The position numbers were made by a program, and so were the translations under genes. DNA of 64,000 nt from Botryosphaeria dothidea (Eukaryota; Ascomycota; Dothideomycetes; Botryosphaeriales; Botryosphaeriaceae). Where the stretch lies: positions 2,790,001 to 2,854,000 of the forward strand of contig WWBZ02000051.1 in NCBI GenBank assembly GCA_011503125.2, read 5' to 3'. Below the pieces are notes generated by a model. It was given only the letters and a program-made list of their open reading frames with translations. It was not told the origin of the DNA and ran no database searches. This document shows, piece after piece, positions 19,684 through 32,102 of the stretch (its first letter is position 1; the number at the start of each line of letters is the position of its first letter).

Positions 19684-22600
19684 CTACGAGCCAAAGTTCA
19701 TCTTCAAAGCGATACTCGGCTCTCCCTGACTATCCTGTCTCACCGGCATCTTCCTCGCCGGCTGTCCACCATTCCGAATCACTCCCTCCATGAATGCCTT
19801 CTGGTCTGGAGCGAGGCTACCAACAACAGCCCTGAAACTCTCCTGGCCAGCACCCGCCAGCTCGATAAGCCTTGCAGCAGTCTCCTTGTAACATCCCTCT
19901 CCTTCCTTGCTAGCGCGTGCCAACAACGTAGGCAGGACAAGCGCCGTGGCAACCGGGACTTGGCTGGGTTGCAGAGTACCCACGAAGTTTGTGAGGGCGA
20001 GCGAGACGACAGTACGAGACTCGTCAAGACCTTCGAGATCCTCCGGTGGAGGGGAAGCCAAGAAAGAAACACAAGTTGGGAGAAGTTGCTTTGAGAGAGC
20101 ACTTGCCGTATTGGCAGCAGTGTCGCCGTTTCTCTTGGGCAGAACAAGCAGCGATCGGCAACAGTTGGAGGCGACCTTACTGGTGACGCGGTTTTGAAGG
20201 CAGTCAGCCAGGAGATCCGTGAAGCGCTTGAGCAGTGGATCATTAGGGTCGAAGATGCCGGCGCCACTCGTAAGCAGGATGGTTGCGGCCAAGAGGGTAT
20301 TCTTCTCGCATTGTGGTGCAGCTTCGAACTCGCGTTTCTGGGAGTGAGTGATGATCAAGAGGAAGCGCTCAAGAGTACTGCGCAACTGCGACTGTGTCTC
20401 GGGCAGAGAAGTACTGGCGAGCGTAGCCACAAAGCGGCGGAAGATAGGCAGCACTTGGGGAACAACAAGTGTCTGAGTTGACGGCGTGCTAAGGGTCTGG
20501 ATGGAGATCTGGAGCAGGCAGGCGTGAAGATCAGTACGGATAATGGATGGGAAGACGTCAGCAGCATCGACGAGAGCAGACAAGGCGAGGGTGATGAGCG
20601 CAACAGATTCATCTGTCAAAGCATGACGAGCTGCGAAAGAGTCAGCATATTTCAAGTCTATCAGGGTAAGAGAACGAACCTTGTGTGTTGTTGTCGCCCA
20701 GTCCTGGAACCAGACCTGCCAGCACCAATACCATGATACGGGTAAGTTCGAAAAGCTGCTCAATGTCGTCGGAGAGGGTCTCCTCGCCGTTGGGTACGCT
20801 GGTCATATGTCAGCAATCATCATCACAGTTAGGGTTTTCCACTGACTTTTGTCCTCTCTGCGCGCTCGGGTGGGCAAGGCAGAGGTTCCTTGCAATCTCC
20901 ACAATTACTTCCTGTACGTCCAGACCCTCCGTCAAGACCAACCTATCCAGCATGTCCATTGTCTCCGAAAAGACGACCTCCTGGTAGATGGCATGGCCGC
21001 TAACGCTGGGCTTGAGAATGTTCTTGAGAGCTCTCAAAATTTCAAGCGTGTGCTCCTTGTTTGACTGTGAGTCACCAGAAGACGGTCTGCCCGTGGTAAC
21101 CAATGCTTCGAAGGCGAGACCAAACAATACGAAGAAGAAGGCAACGGGCTCATCTCGGTAGTTGATGTCGGCAGCGGGTTTCTTTTCTTTCGGGCCATCG
21201 CCAGACTGCTCTTCTTCATCAAGCTCCTTTCCATCCAGAGCATCAAATACGAACTCTGCATCTTCATCGATGAGCGAAGCAATAGCGTCGACGAGGTTAA
21301 GCCAGGAATCTTGATAGAACTGGAAAGTGTCAGTTGGCACCATTGCAACTTAAAAAGTAAACTTACCTTCAGCAGCGTCTCCCTATTCAACGCCGCGTAG
21401 ATGGTATCCAAGCTTCCGCTCAAACTGCCTGCTGCTGCCGTGGTTGAAATATCCGGTTCGAATCTCAATCGCGCAAATTCTCGCAGCGAGCTCAGCCAGA
21501 GCGGCGTCAATTTGGCAATGTACGGGCGAAGAACATCAACCAGGTATTTTTGCTCCTTGCTGGCAATCTGCAACTCCGCCCACGCGCTGTACACGGCCAT
21601 CTTGACCATGACCTGCGCGTTGGAGCTTAGACCCTTCAGGTCGCCGATGCTTGCCGTCTCTGTATCAGCTGAGAAATTCTCAAGCGCTTGAACAAGCAGT
21701 TTGAGGATACGACCCATGCGTTCAACATCGGTGACAATGCCAGTAGAGATGAATGTCGCACACACGTTGACAGCCTCAGCGGCCAGTTCTGGGCTAGAGT
21801 CGACTGCAAAAGCGGGTGTCAATGCAGAACCAATCTGAGCTTGGTATTGCTCAAGAAGAGTAGCCTCTGGGAAGTCAGGATCAGGCGTCTTGCCAAAAGT
21901 CTTGAGAACTTGATCAACAATGCGAAGACCACGGAGACGTAGACTGACAACACCAGCGGTAGAAGCAGAGAAGGCAATGCGAACAACATCGGCCACATGA
22001 GCTTGAATAGCTGCTTGAGGTTGCGAGTCCTCTCCATTGATGGCGTAGTCGCGGCCAACGGTGGTGAGAAGTTCGGACAAGAGGTCCATGGCAAAGGTGC
22101 GAACTTGCCAGTTGAGGAGTTCCTGAGTTTGGCTGATTCCACCGGCTTCTTCGTTTTGGGTTCCAGAAGCAGCAGCAAATCCTGCAACTTCTTCATCCTG
22201 CAATTCAGGTACACCAGTTGTGTGTGCAGTCTTGGGTTTTGACGGAGGTGCGTTCTCCTTGTTCTCCGGTTGTTTCATGATTTTCGTCAGAGCAGTGTTG
22301 CAACGCTGAACCCATTCAAGGGTGTTTGAAAGCGCAGTCTGTTGTAGCCAGTTGCGGAGAATGCTTCGAATGACCTCATGGTGAGGGTTTTGGTTGAGGA
22401 TGAGCCAGAGGTGATCTTCCAGACCAAGGTTAGCAGTACGAATTACCTCCTCAGCATTGCGACGCATGAGGTTATGGAGGCCATCAATTGCCATATCTCT
22501 GATAAGAGGAGATGAAGATTCGAGATCCTTCTGAAGATGCTTGACGTAGGCCTCAAACTCCATATGGCCTGGTGCGTAAAGTGAAAGGTGTTCCTGGCAT

Positions 22601-25600
22601 CGCAGACTCTCGACAAGAACCAGAAGTTCCGACTCGTGGAGGAATTGTGAGATGAGTGTCATAATCAGATCACGCGCTTTGGACATGTCCTGCAGATCCG
22701 GACCAAGGACGTTGATGGTACTGTCAACGCAGCGAGCAATGACTGCCGGAGTGGGGAGATCAACTTCCATATTCGAAGAAGCCAGAGAAGACACCTCCTC
22801 GTTGTGGGATTCTGCCATATATAGCTGAGCCAGCATTCCAAGGAAACTGGTAACATATCCAGAGAAGCTCAGGCCTGCAGAATCGGCCACCCGTGACAGA
22901 CTGTCAAGTGCCCAGAAATGGACAGATGGGTGAGGATCGCTTGCCAGAGACATCAGGATGCTGAGGATGTTCTTGAGATGGAAGCCAGCTGCCATACCAC
23001 CAAGCTGGGAATGAATACAGCCAAGAGCCACAGCACAACCAGCTCGGACATTTGGTTCTCTGTTTGCAACAATTTGCTCCACGAGAAAGTTAACTTCGGA
23101 GGTGGTGAAAGTGTTTCCGGAAGAAGCACAAAGTCGGCCAAGAGCTTCACAAGCGACATTCCGAACGTATTGATCGGTGTCGACAATGAGAGTGTGAAGC
23201 ATCTCCTGCATGACCTTCTCCACAGCTTGACCCTTGAGATCTCCTGGTGCTGAAAGCGTTTCCTTGTTTGCAACCTTGAGTGCACCAAGAAGGGCTACAG
23301 CAATGTTTACAGTCATGGCTGCTTTTCTTGCAGGGTCTCTTTGCAGACTACCAGCGGACATGAAAGATGTCATTTGCTCCAGAATGCTCTCCTGAACCTT
23401 TGGCGTTTGAAGAGGGAGCAGGATGGCAAAAAGGTTGAGTGCTGAGTTGACTACCTCAGTTGCAGGTGGGTCTGGGAGTTCATCACTGTCGGTATCTTTT
23501 CCGATGTAAAGGGAGATTGAATCGTGTTCGCGGGCGTTGCAGACAGGTGATTGAAGCTACATTTGATTAGCTAGAGTCATGTGTGAGAAAGGTAGTAACT
23601 TACAGCCGCATCAGCGGCATACTCCGGTCCTGGTTTGGTTGTCCAGTGCCTTCTGCCGGATTCTCCAAGCTCACCTGCTAACGGCTTGAGATCAAATCCT
23701 TGCACAATACCCGTCACACCAAAGCCGTAGTTGTCTCCGACGTCCCAAATACTCTCAAAAGTGCTGGCAGAACTGGCAATTGAAACACTCAGAGAGCTGG
23801 GAGCATAGTTGTCGGGATCCGCGAAGGAGGATACAGCGAAAGGCAACAAGTTCGTCTGCAACAGCATCTCACTGTTACCAGGGGGACTGAGATTTACAAG
23901 CTTGGTGTAGCATTGAAGAACACGACGGCGAACCATGAGGTCGAAGTCGTGAAGCTGGAGGGTGGAGGAAAGACGCTGAGACATGTCATCCGTGGTTTTC
24001 TTGGCTGGGAGACTGTTCAAAAACAGGGTGGTATTCTGCAACATAGCAGCCAGACGTTTGGTAACATCGGTGGTGAGGAGGCGACTGTTAAATTCGAGGA
24101 AAGTCAAGACGGAGCCAAGAGCGCATTCGCGGACGTGTGTGAGAAAGCTCAGATCCAGCAAGTTGCGGGAAGTCATGCTATCTTTGTTCAAAGGTTTGGG
24201 AAGGGCGTTCTTCCACAGTAGAAGTAGTTGCGAGAGATGAATCTTGACAAAGTTTGGTCCAAGCGTCATCAATCCTCCGATGAGGATCCAAGCCACCTGG
24301 ATTTGAGTGCTGGAGATTCTGATGTCTGAACTGCTGCTACTCTTTAGAAGAGTGGTAGCTTGTTGCAGGACTCTAGAATTCACATCAACAGAACCGTAGA
24401 GAGGTTGAGCAGAGCTTGTGCTGAGAACTGCAGAAAGACCGTTTGCAAAGCCCACGCATTTCCTGGGAGAAGGTCTGGCGCCAGAGAGTTGACCGAGTTC
24501 ACGGTTGACGCTGTTCATACAGATCGTGACAGCAGGAATGAGTTGTTGAGGGCAAGCCAGAACAAAGGCGCGAAGGCAGGAGGATGCGTGGACCTGAACG
24601 GTATAACTGGGATGTTGCAACACGCCGAGCAACGCTTCTCTGCAGAGGTCTGCAATAGAATTCGTAGCAGAGCCCAGATTCCTCATGAGTGATGTGAGTG
24701 CCGTCAGAGCGCCAGTCAGGGTCTGTTTGCTTGGTTCGGGGCGTTCCTTCAAAGCCGGGGGATAGTCCTTCAAGATTTCGTTGAGCAGGAATCTTGCAGC
24801 ATTGAGTTGAGCAGTTTCTCCCAGGATTTGACGACCGACAACTTCCTCCAGAATGAGGCGCACAAATCGGTGAGTGATGAGTTGGCGATAACGGTTATTG
24901 ACAATAGGGGGAGCGCTCAACACGTCGTTGAATAGATTCTTGGCAACATCTCCGTATCTGGTCTCAATCACACTCTTCGGAAGACCTTTCATAATCTTCA
25001 TGTAGCACACCGCAATACCAGTTCTTGCGCGATTGCTTGTGCTGGTCTTGGTGTAATGGGTGGACAATTGTTTCAAGAGGCCTGGCAATGCAAAGGCCAA
25101 TTGAGTAATAGGTTTTGTTGGTGCAGGCGATCCAGGTCTCTCGTCCATCTCCTCATCCGCATCTTGCACCACAGACTGCCTTTTTGACTTCTTTGGCTTC
25201 TTGATCCTTGGTACGGCATCCGTGATGGGGGTCTCCGAGTAGCTCTTCACCAGCGATGCTGCCAAGGCGGAGGCTGCTGCATGCCTCACACTAGCTGAAG
25301 AATTGTCGATGGCCTTCCAGATGACACTCTGCAGCTTGTCGAAGTCGTTGGAGTTGTCGAAGTAGGGTGTCGATCGAACCAACTGCTCCAAGCACCAGCA
25401 TGCAGCTGCCTGAACTGCCGAGCTCTTATCGCCGGACGCTGCCGTACGTGCCTGCTTCCAGACATCACGCGCAACCTGCTCGTCCAACAGCTTCGAAACA
25501 CCCTTTGCGATCTTTCCAAGTCCACGGAACACGGTAGCGCGGAAGCCGGTATGATTCTGTGCAATGGCCTTGAGTTGGCGCATGAGGGTTAAGGTCGCGA

Positions 25601-26090
25601 GACCCGAGGGACCAATTGCGCTATCGCCTGCAGCCTCCATAATGGCACCCAAGCAGTGTGCGGCAGCATGTTTGGCCTTGAGCTCCTTGTCACCCTTGCC
25701 CGAACTACCGAGTATCGAAACCAACTCGTTGATGCTCTCAAACAGCAACTTGCGATCGCCTTTTGCGAAAACATCGGCGAGTGCGCGACCGACATTGCTG
25801 CGAATCACGCGGGTTGGAGCGGGTGAGGACAGGTTTATGACCTTGAAGGCCTCCTTTTTGATGTAGATTTGGTGGGCGGAGGCTCCGTCAGCGTCGAGGC
25901 TGGCCGAGTGACGGGCAAGATCGGCGGTGAAAGTGAGGAGATAGAGCTCCTGTTGTTCGGATGGGAGCGAATGTAGCTTGGTGACGTCGAGGTCGGGGTT
26001 GGTCTCGTGGGCGGTAGGAGCTGGCGCAGGGGCGGTGGTGCTGGCGCTACCGCTGGACGAAGGAGGGGGAGGCGCATCGGTGGAAGCCAT
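19684..26090 (-). CDS. LAA1: LAA1/HEATR5 clathrin-AP-1 accessory HEAT-repeat protein
   Basis: A large HEAT-repeat protein that in yeast (Laa1) and animals (HEATR5) associates with the AP-1 adaptor and supports clathrin-dependent traffic between the trans-Golgi network and endosomes. Five exons (26090-23604, 23556-21367, 21319-20847, 20798-20680, 20630-19684) with 47-49 nt introns sum to 6216 nt, or 2071 residues, the size expected of the family. The N-terminus is Ser/Pro/Ala-rich. The segment ALGCIHSQLGGMAAGFHLKN followed by ILMSLASDPHPSVHFWALDS closely matches the animal HEATR5 core that I know of. A short basic linker (KKPKKSKRQ) lies near residue 300, and a Gln/Glu-rich linker near 1250. 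The start is the first ATG of the frame. It is divergent from the TACO1 gene. Confidence 0.9.
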
Positions 26091-26347
26091 TGCGGGCTTG
26101 GGGAGGGCGGAGTTTGCGAAGAGGGTATCTCAAGGTTGTTCTATCATCCAGGCGTCGTGGTCATGTCTCGCGCAGGGATGCAGGTGGTGAATGCAGGGAT
26201 GGATGGACACTTGGCTTCGGATGGTGTTGAAATGCGGGATCAGGCACACCTCCGAGCTGCTGTTGCTCCGCAATTCCTACGGCGGACGACGCGACTCACC
26301 CCAGCCAAAACTCTCCGCCCTCTTCACCTCCGCAACCACCCGCCCAC
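26091..26347. promoter_or_regulatory. Divergent promoter LAA1/TACO1
   Basis: A 257-base gap separates two divergent start codons, so both promoters must share or overlap here. No TATA box is obvious. Inferred from position. Confidence 0.45.
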
Positions 26348-27287
26348 ATGTCGCTGCCTTTCGTTCTACGCGCTCTTTTCCGCGTCCCTCGCTCCTCCAG
26401 CTATGTCTGCGGTGCATGTCGCAGAGGATTGACGACCTCAACGCCTCTGCGATCCGGTCACAGCAAATGGGCAACCATCAAACACGACAAGGCAAAAAAT
26501 GATGCTGCGAAGAACAGGCAGCGCTCCGTTTTCTCCCACGAAATCATTCTCGCCACCAAGCGTGGGTATTCGTCTCTCCCTCACGTCATCAATTGGCTCA
26601 CCATGCGCAGTGGGTGGTCCTGATCCCAATCTGAATCCACGTCTCGCCCTCGCAATCGAACGCGCAAAGAAAGCATCCTTCCCCAAACAAGGCATCGAAA
26701 GCGCAATCAAGCGTGGCCAGGGTATTTCCTCAACAGGCGCTGCCCTCGAACTCGTCACCGTCGAAGCCATCTTCCCTCCTTCCGTCGCCATGGTCATTGA
26801 GATTGAGACGGAAAACAAGTTGCGTTCGCTTGCAGATACTCGCAATTGGGTCAAGAAGAATGGTGGAAGTGTTACTCCTGTGGCATACCTGTTTGAGAAG
26901 AAGGGCATGGTGGTGTTCAAGGGCAAGGAAGGCTGGAGTGTTGATGATATGCTGGAACCTGCACTTGAAGCTGGTGCATTGGACGTGGAGGATGCAGAAG
27001 AGGGTGCCATAATTGTCTACACCGATCCGGCCGAGACAAAGGCTGCTGCCGGGAAGATTGCGGGAGCTACAGGTTTGGAGATTGCCTCTATGGACATCGT
27101 CTGGGATCCAAATGAGGAAACAAAGATACCATTGGAGGGTGGTGAGAGTGTGGAGAAGATTTCTCGATTCTTTGATCAATTGAAGGAGGTATCGGGTGTA
27201 CAGGCCATCTATTGGAATGCAACTCAAGGCGGTGTGGCGGATGGCACATGGGAAGAGTTGCTCGACAAGATTGATGATTTCGAGTAG
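26348..27287 (+). CDS. YebC/TACO1-family mitochondrial translational activator
   Basis: TACO1/YebC proteins bind the mitochondrial ribosome; in animals TACO1 promotes translation of the COX1 subunit of cytochrome c oxidase. Two exons (26348-26561 and 26611-27287) with a 49-nt intron give 296 residues. The N-terminus is basic, Ser/Thr-rich and lacks acidic residues for about 35 residues, consistent with a mitochondrial presequence. It is followed by the family signature GHSKWATIKHDKAKNDAAK. Splicing restores the LGGPDPNLNPRLALAIERAK block, and WVKKNGGSV plus the C-terminal WEELLDKIDDFE fit the family. It is divergent from LAA1 and convergent with PET100, 163 bases apart. Confidence 0.92.
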
Positions 27288-27450
27288 AAGGATGAGTGTA
27301 GAATATTGTACAGTATTGTAGACACGCATAGACGTGGTAGACTCCATTCCCATGCTCACAATTTTCCCTGCAACGCCAGTAATGCAATTTTCATCCAGCC
27401 GTCCCCTTGACAATTGGGTGATGCATGGAGTAGATCCAAGCGGGTATATC

Positions 27451-27760
27451 TCAAGATTCCTCCGAAACGTTCTGGTGAGGTTCATTTGCCATTCTTTGTT
27501 CACGCAGAGCCAATCGTCTTGCCCTCAATCTTGCCAGCTCGGACTGTATCTCGTCCTTTTCGTAGGGAATCTTGTGGGTCTGGCCCTCTTTAGGCCAGAA
27601 GTCGGGGACGCTGAATCGTTCTTCGAGGTTGGTTCCGAAGTAGTACATGTAACCGATGGGGAAGAGGATGTAGAGCCCGAACTGAATGGATTGTAAGTAC
27701 TGAGAAGGGCGGGTGGAGGGTGCGTATTACCTTGAAGATCTCGAGGTTGGGGCCAGCCAT
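27451..27760 (-). CDS. PET100: Cytochrome c oxidase assembly factor PET100
   Basis: Pet100 is a small inner-membrane chaperone needed to assemble complex IV subcomplexes. A 30-nt first exon (27760-27731, MAGPNLEIFK) is joined across a 49-nt intron to 27681-27451, giving 86 residues, the usual size. The first membrane segment GLYILFPIGYMYYFG, the signature LEERFSVPDFWPK, and the charged C-terminal helix (EKDEIQSELARLRARRLALR) are characteristic. The tiny first exon ends exactly at a phase-0 donor GTAATA and is supported by the conserved GPNLEIFK start. Convergent with the TACO1-like gene and divergent from the enoyl-CoA isomerase gene. Confidence 0.9.
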
Positions 27761-28135
27761 GGTTGGAGGGTGTGCGCACTGCGAACAGCGAGGGTGGTGG
27801 TGGAGTGGTTGAGAGGCGCGAATGGTGAATGGCAGATGTGACGATTGTAAACGCGCTCGAATGATCTCGCGCATCAGCGCCGCATATGCCGCTCATCGGC
27901 AGGGCAGAACCGATAAGCGGAACGGAGGAACAATGATGCGCACCGATAAGCTTCCCTGGGGGATTTGCCTCGGTTCCCCACGATTCACTAATCACGCTCG
28001 GTTGCCCTGCGCGTCACCTCCGCCCTCTCCGTCAGACATGTAGCCGAAAAGCTAATAACATCCCCAGCCGTGCTCACTATTCCCCAGATTCTTCCCCTCT
28101 CCATCATTCACCTCGTTACTCCACAAACTTCCACC
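27761..28135. promoter_or_regulatory. Divergent intergenic region PET100/isomerase
   Basis: A 375-base gap between divergent starts; a CT-rich leader with CCACC directly precedes the plus-strand ATG. No TATA box seen. Confidence 0.4.
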
Positions 28136-29005
28136 ATGTCCGCCGATCAAACTCAGGCCGTGACCTTTGAGGTTCGCGGCAAGGTTGCCATTATCACTCT
28201 CAACCAGGAGAAGAAGCTCAATGCTATGAGCCAGGACCTTTACTATCGTATCTCTCAACTTCTCAACGAGGCCGCCAAGCGTGATGACGTCTATGTTACT
28301 CTCCTCACTGCCAAGGGTCGCTTCTTCTCCGCGTACGTTTCCAACCATGTCCTTCCATCCCTTTCACTGACTTTGTTTAGCGGCGCCGACGTTTCTATCT
28401 CCCGTTCCACTCCCGAATCCGAATCCGATCCCAACAGACACTGGCTCAAAACTTTTGTCGCGAACAACCTCTATGTTACCCGCGCCTTCTACTCTCATCC
28501 CAAGATTCTCGTCACCGCTCTGAACGGACCTGCCGTCGGTCTATCTGCCGCGCTGATCGCCTTTTCCGATTTCATCTACGCCGCTCCTCATGCATACCTG
28601 CTCACACCTTTTTCTTCGCTTGGTCTTGTTGCTGAAGGAGGTGCTTCGAGGGCTTTTGTCCAACGTCTTGGTATCTCCAAGGCGAATGAGGCTCTCATCA
28701 TGAGCAAGAGGATTCCTGCGGAGGATCTTCTACAAGCTGGATTTATAAACAAGATCATCGACACAAAGGGAGATAGTGACAAGTTCAGAGATGCTGTTCT
28801 GACTGAGATTGACGATCGGTTGGGAAATCATTTGGTTCAAGACAGTTTGTTGAAGATTAAGGCTTTGATACAGAAGCCGGAGAGGGATTTTTTGGACAAG
28901 CAGAATGTGGAGGAAGTATTTGGTGGGTTGGAAAGGTTCAATGCAGGTATTCCTCAAGAAGAGTTCAGGAAATTGGCAAGTGGTGAGAAGAAGCACAAGC
29001 TATGA
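28136..29005 (+). CDS. Peroxisomal enoyl-CoA isomerase/hydratase (ECI-like)
   Basis: A crotonase-fold protein, most like delta3,delta2-enoyl-CoA isomerases that let peroxisomal beta-oxidation handle unsaturated fatty acids. Exons 28136-28332 and 28381-29005 give 273 residues. The first half has VRGKVAIITLNQEKKLNAM. The splice joins GRFFSA to GADVS, the crotonase oxyanion-hole block. ALNGPAVGLSAALIAFSDF and the GLVAEGGASRAF segment, with the Glu used by isomerases, follow. The protein ends in HKL, a peroxisomal targeting signal type 1 variant. The 48-nt intron is a multiple of three and contains no stop, so intron retention would add 16 residues. The start at 28136 has a CCACC context. Confidence 0.88.
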   Translation: MSADQTQAVTFEVRGKVAIITLNQEKKLNAMSQDLYYRISQLLNEAAKRDDVYVTLLTAKGRFFSAYVSNHVLPSLSLTLFSGADVSISRSTPESESDPNRHWLKTFVANNLYVTRAFYSHPKILVTALNGPAVGLSAALIAFSDFIYAAPHAYLLTPFSSLGLVAEGGASRAFVQRLGISKANEALIMSKRIPAEDLLQAGFINKIIDTKGDSDKFRDAVLTEIDDRLGNHLVQDSLLKIKALIQKPERDFLDKQNVEEVFGGLERFNAGIPQEEFRKLASGEKKHKL

Positions 29006-30164
29006 TTGACATGGTAGAATTTGGGTTGTTTCTGGATATTGGCGCAAGATCAGACCAATCAATGATACTTATTTGATTGCAGGCTACATGAAATGACGGT
29101 GAACTATTATTCCGCGTGTTCCGCCCAAGTCACATTGTCAGCTTGACTCAGTCTCAAATTACAGGATGGTCAATATTGCGGTCTGTTCTGGATTCTGTCT
29201 GTTTCTCCGCAAATCTCGATAGCTTCACTATCAGAAACACGTACAGCCTAGCTTCGGAGATGTATCAACCTTCCATCCTTACATCATGGGGCAAAGCCGG
29301 TATGATCCGGGATCCACTGCACTGGAAAATGGACCGGATCGTGAGATCCAGACATACCGAGATGACAATCCGAATGAAAAAATGATGGACGGCAAGCGAC
29401 ACCGAAACAGACGCATCCATGCCATTTACTTCCTTCCATCATACCTTTCGTCGAGCTTTAATTTCTAATTTGTATCCCTTGCGCTCACTCGAAAAAGCCA
29501 CGCCGCTGGCTGTTCCTCTTATCATTCAAGCTGTGCATTTCCTTTCATATCGGTGGCAATCTTCTGACCAGCTTGTTCATCCATCAGGTTTACATTTACA
29601 CACATTCACTTCCACATGTACATCTTCCCATGTTCTGCTCTCCCGTGATCAGTCTTGTCCTCGTGCCCGCTCCCAATTGTAACTTCTCCTCTTCTATGAA
29701 ACATCCTCCAACACACTGTCCAAATCTTTCTTTCAAAGAGCGCCGTCACTTCTCCAACTGATCGGGATGGCAAGTACTCTGTTCTGTTGTGATGTAGGGT
29801 GTACTTCTCAGTCTGTGAGGACTCTCAAGCCATTTACACTTCGAAAGTCTTTTTACTTCTAAGAGTGCAGGCATTCAAAATGGTTGTCATCATTGTTAGA
29901 GGATGATAGTTTCCATTAATTTCAGTCATGAAGGAATCTGAAGCTGCGAATCATTTGCTGATGCTCATCATGAGGTTTACTCACTTATACAAGATCACAC
30001 AGGATGGTTCTATGCAGAATCCACTGGTGGATACTAAATCTCTAGCATCCAGCACCCAGCATTCACTGGAAAAATCACTTCCAATTCAGATTCCCTCATG
30101 CTACATTCGCCTTCTTTTTAACCGCTTCTCCTAAAATCCACCTGGATTGACCGAAGAACCTTGC
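29006..30164. other. Convergent intergenic stretch
   Basis: About 1.16 kb between the convergent isomerase and permease genes. It is AT-rich with short chance frames only; no gene or RNA recognised. Confidence 0.5.
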
Positions 30165-32102
30165 TCAACCGGTCGGCGAATTACATGAGAAAGGCTGAAT
30201 GTTCGCATCCTTATACTGCTGATGCATGGAGTAGATGCTGGCATAAATTCCCAAGACCGCCGTAACTGCTGACCCAAGGAAATAGATGACGTTGAACAGA
30301 TTGATCCACAGCTGCTTCTTGAACCCACGAAGCCATCTCTTCCAACCATCATCCTTTCTCACCACTATACCAGTTGACGGATCAAATCCTTCACCAGGGC
30401 CCATGGAATCTTTGATGCAGTTGAATCCAAGTGCCAAGAATGGAGGGAAAGTGTAGGAGAATTGCAAGATCATGGCTGCACCGACAAAAGCGGACAAATA
30501 TGAAATCTGCGGTACGGCAGCAGCGATGATGAATGCAAGAGCCCAATAAACTGGAACGAAGAAGACAAAGATCCATTTTCCCTTCTTTGATTCGAGGGCC
30601 GGGAATTTCAAGACTGTACGACCGACATTGGCGTAGAGAACTTTGATGCCGATATTGCCATAGAGACAAGCCGCAATCAATCCGGTGATGAGAGAGAAGA
30701 CATTTCCTACAGTTTGCCAGGTGTAGGGGTTGATTCCTTGGTAGGCTGGGTTGTATGCGAATTGACCTTGTTCACTGTAGACGACAAGACCGAAGATGAT
30801 GTAGCAGAGGAAGATGAAGATGTCGGCTATGAGAAGACCTTTCCAGAAATCCCATCTGTACTTGTCAGATTCCGTGCGAGAACGGGGAGGCTGCACTTAC
30901 GGTCTACGCATCTCAGCCATGAGTTCACAGAACATTGTTGCTCCACCGTACGAATAAACTGCTTGCATCAAACCGTTGATGTTGTCAACAAATGTCAGGC
31001 CGTCTGGAACACCAGCGCTTGTTTTGATTGGTCCTTGAGGTATTTGGTATGATGCGAACACAGCTTCGTAATTGGGGTCACTATTTGAAACGATTCCCAT
31101 TGTCATGAAGATGACGAAGAGATTCATCCAAACTGCAAGGTTGGCAATGTAACCAAACTTTTGCATGGTACGGACTTGACCAACGATGAATCCAGCCACC
31201 GTGAAAATGATCAAGCATGCAGTGACTATTTCGTCAGTGGAAGATCACCCAGCTTGAAGCATGAACTTACAGCATAAAGCTTTGGACCCGTGTGGACCTT
31301 GGGAGAGTTGAGAAAGACCTTGTCCATTCACCACGATCAAAAGTGTGACGCCAAGAAAGAACTGTCCACTTTGAAGGATGTTGATGATGTAACGGAGCCA
31401 GTTGCCATAGATTCTGAATCCAAGGTCACCGTAATTCTTGACGGGATATTTGTCGGAGTCAAGACCAAGGAATTGCCACCAAAGCAATACACCGGAACTG
31501 CATTCATTAGCAAATGTTGATGATATGCATGGAATACTTACAATCCAGCCATTGCAGCGAACACAAAGTACAAAGCAACACCAGGACCATAACCAAGTTG
31601 AGTCAAGGCCCATGGAACAGAGAATGGTCCAAGGATATCTGTTGTGATCAAGTAAAAGACGGCACCTGCCAAGTCAACGGAAGCTCACTGATGGAAGGAG
31701 AAGCTTACCCCATGTCGCTGTTCGAGCTGCACGAGAAGCATGATGCCATTCGTAATCAGAAATGACACCAAAACTGTCTGTCGGAGTCTCTTTCTTCTCT
31801 CCATCAGGCGCTGCAACCGGTTCCGATGTATCCGAAACCACAACGGTCTGTTTTTTGCCACCGAGGACTGACAAAAACGAACTCATCCCCCGACCTTTGG
31901 TGGAAAGGGTCTTTTCATAGTCGCGCGTCCACTTTGCATAGTAAAGGTATTCCTCGAACTTGACGGTGGGGTCATAACCAAAGTCAGCATGAAGGATGGC
32001 TTGTTCAACTTGAACATCGGTCGGCTGAGTGGTTTCGTGAATCTCTTTGCTGAGGCGTGGGGCCCCATCATCTGCAGCAGCGGTTGCCAAGCTCGTAGCC
32101 AT
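30165..32102 (-). CDS. Mtr-type neutral amino-acid permease (AAAP family)
   Basis: A proton-coupled amino-acid/auxin permease of the plasma membrane, resembling the fungal neutral/aromatic permease Mtr. Five exons (32102-31709, 31665-31542, 31497-31271, 31225-30901, 30855-30165) with 43-45 nt introns sum to 1761 nt, or 586 residues. A cytosolic N-terminus of about 125 residues contains FEEYLYYAKWTRDYE and precedes roughly eleven hydrophobic segments beginning VFYLITTDILGPFSVPWAL. The SYGGATMFCELMAEMRRP and FWKGLLIADIFIFLCYIIFG regions are typical of the fungal group. The last segment is followed by a short tail ending SMHQQYKDANIQPFS. The start ATG at 32102 was preferred over one 18 bases upstream because it gives MATSLATAAA; either is possible. 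Confidence 0.88.

Noticed and set aside
21448..21462. GGTTCGAATCTC word like a tRNA B box
   Set aside because: It lies inside a LAA1 exon and no cloverleaf can be built around it.
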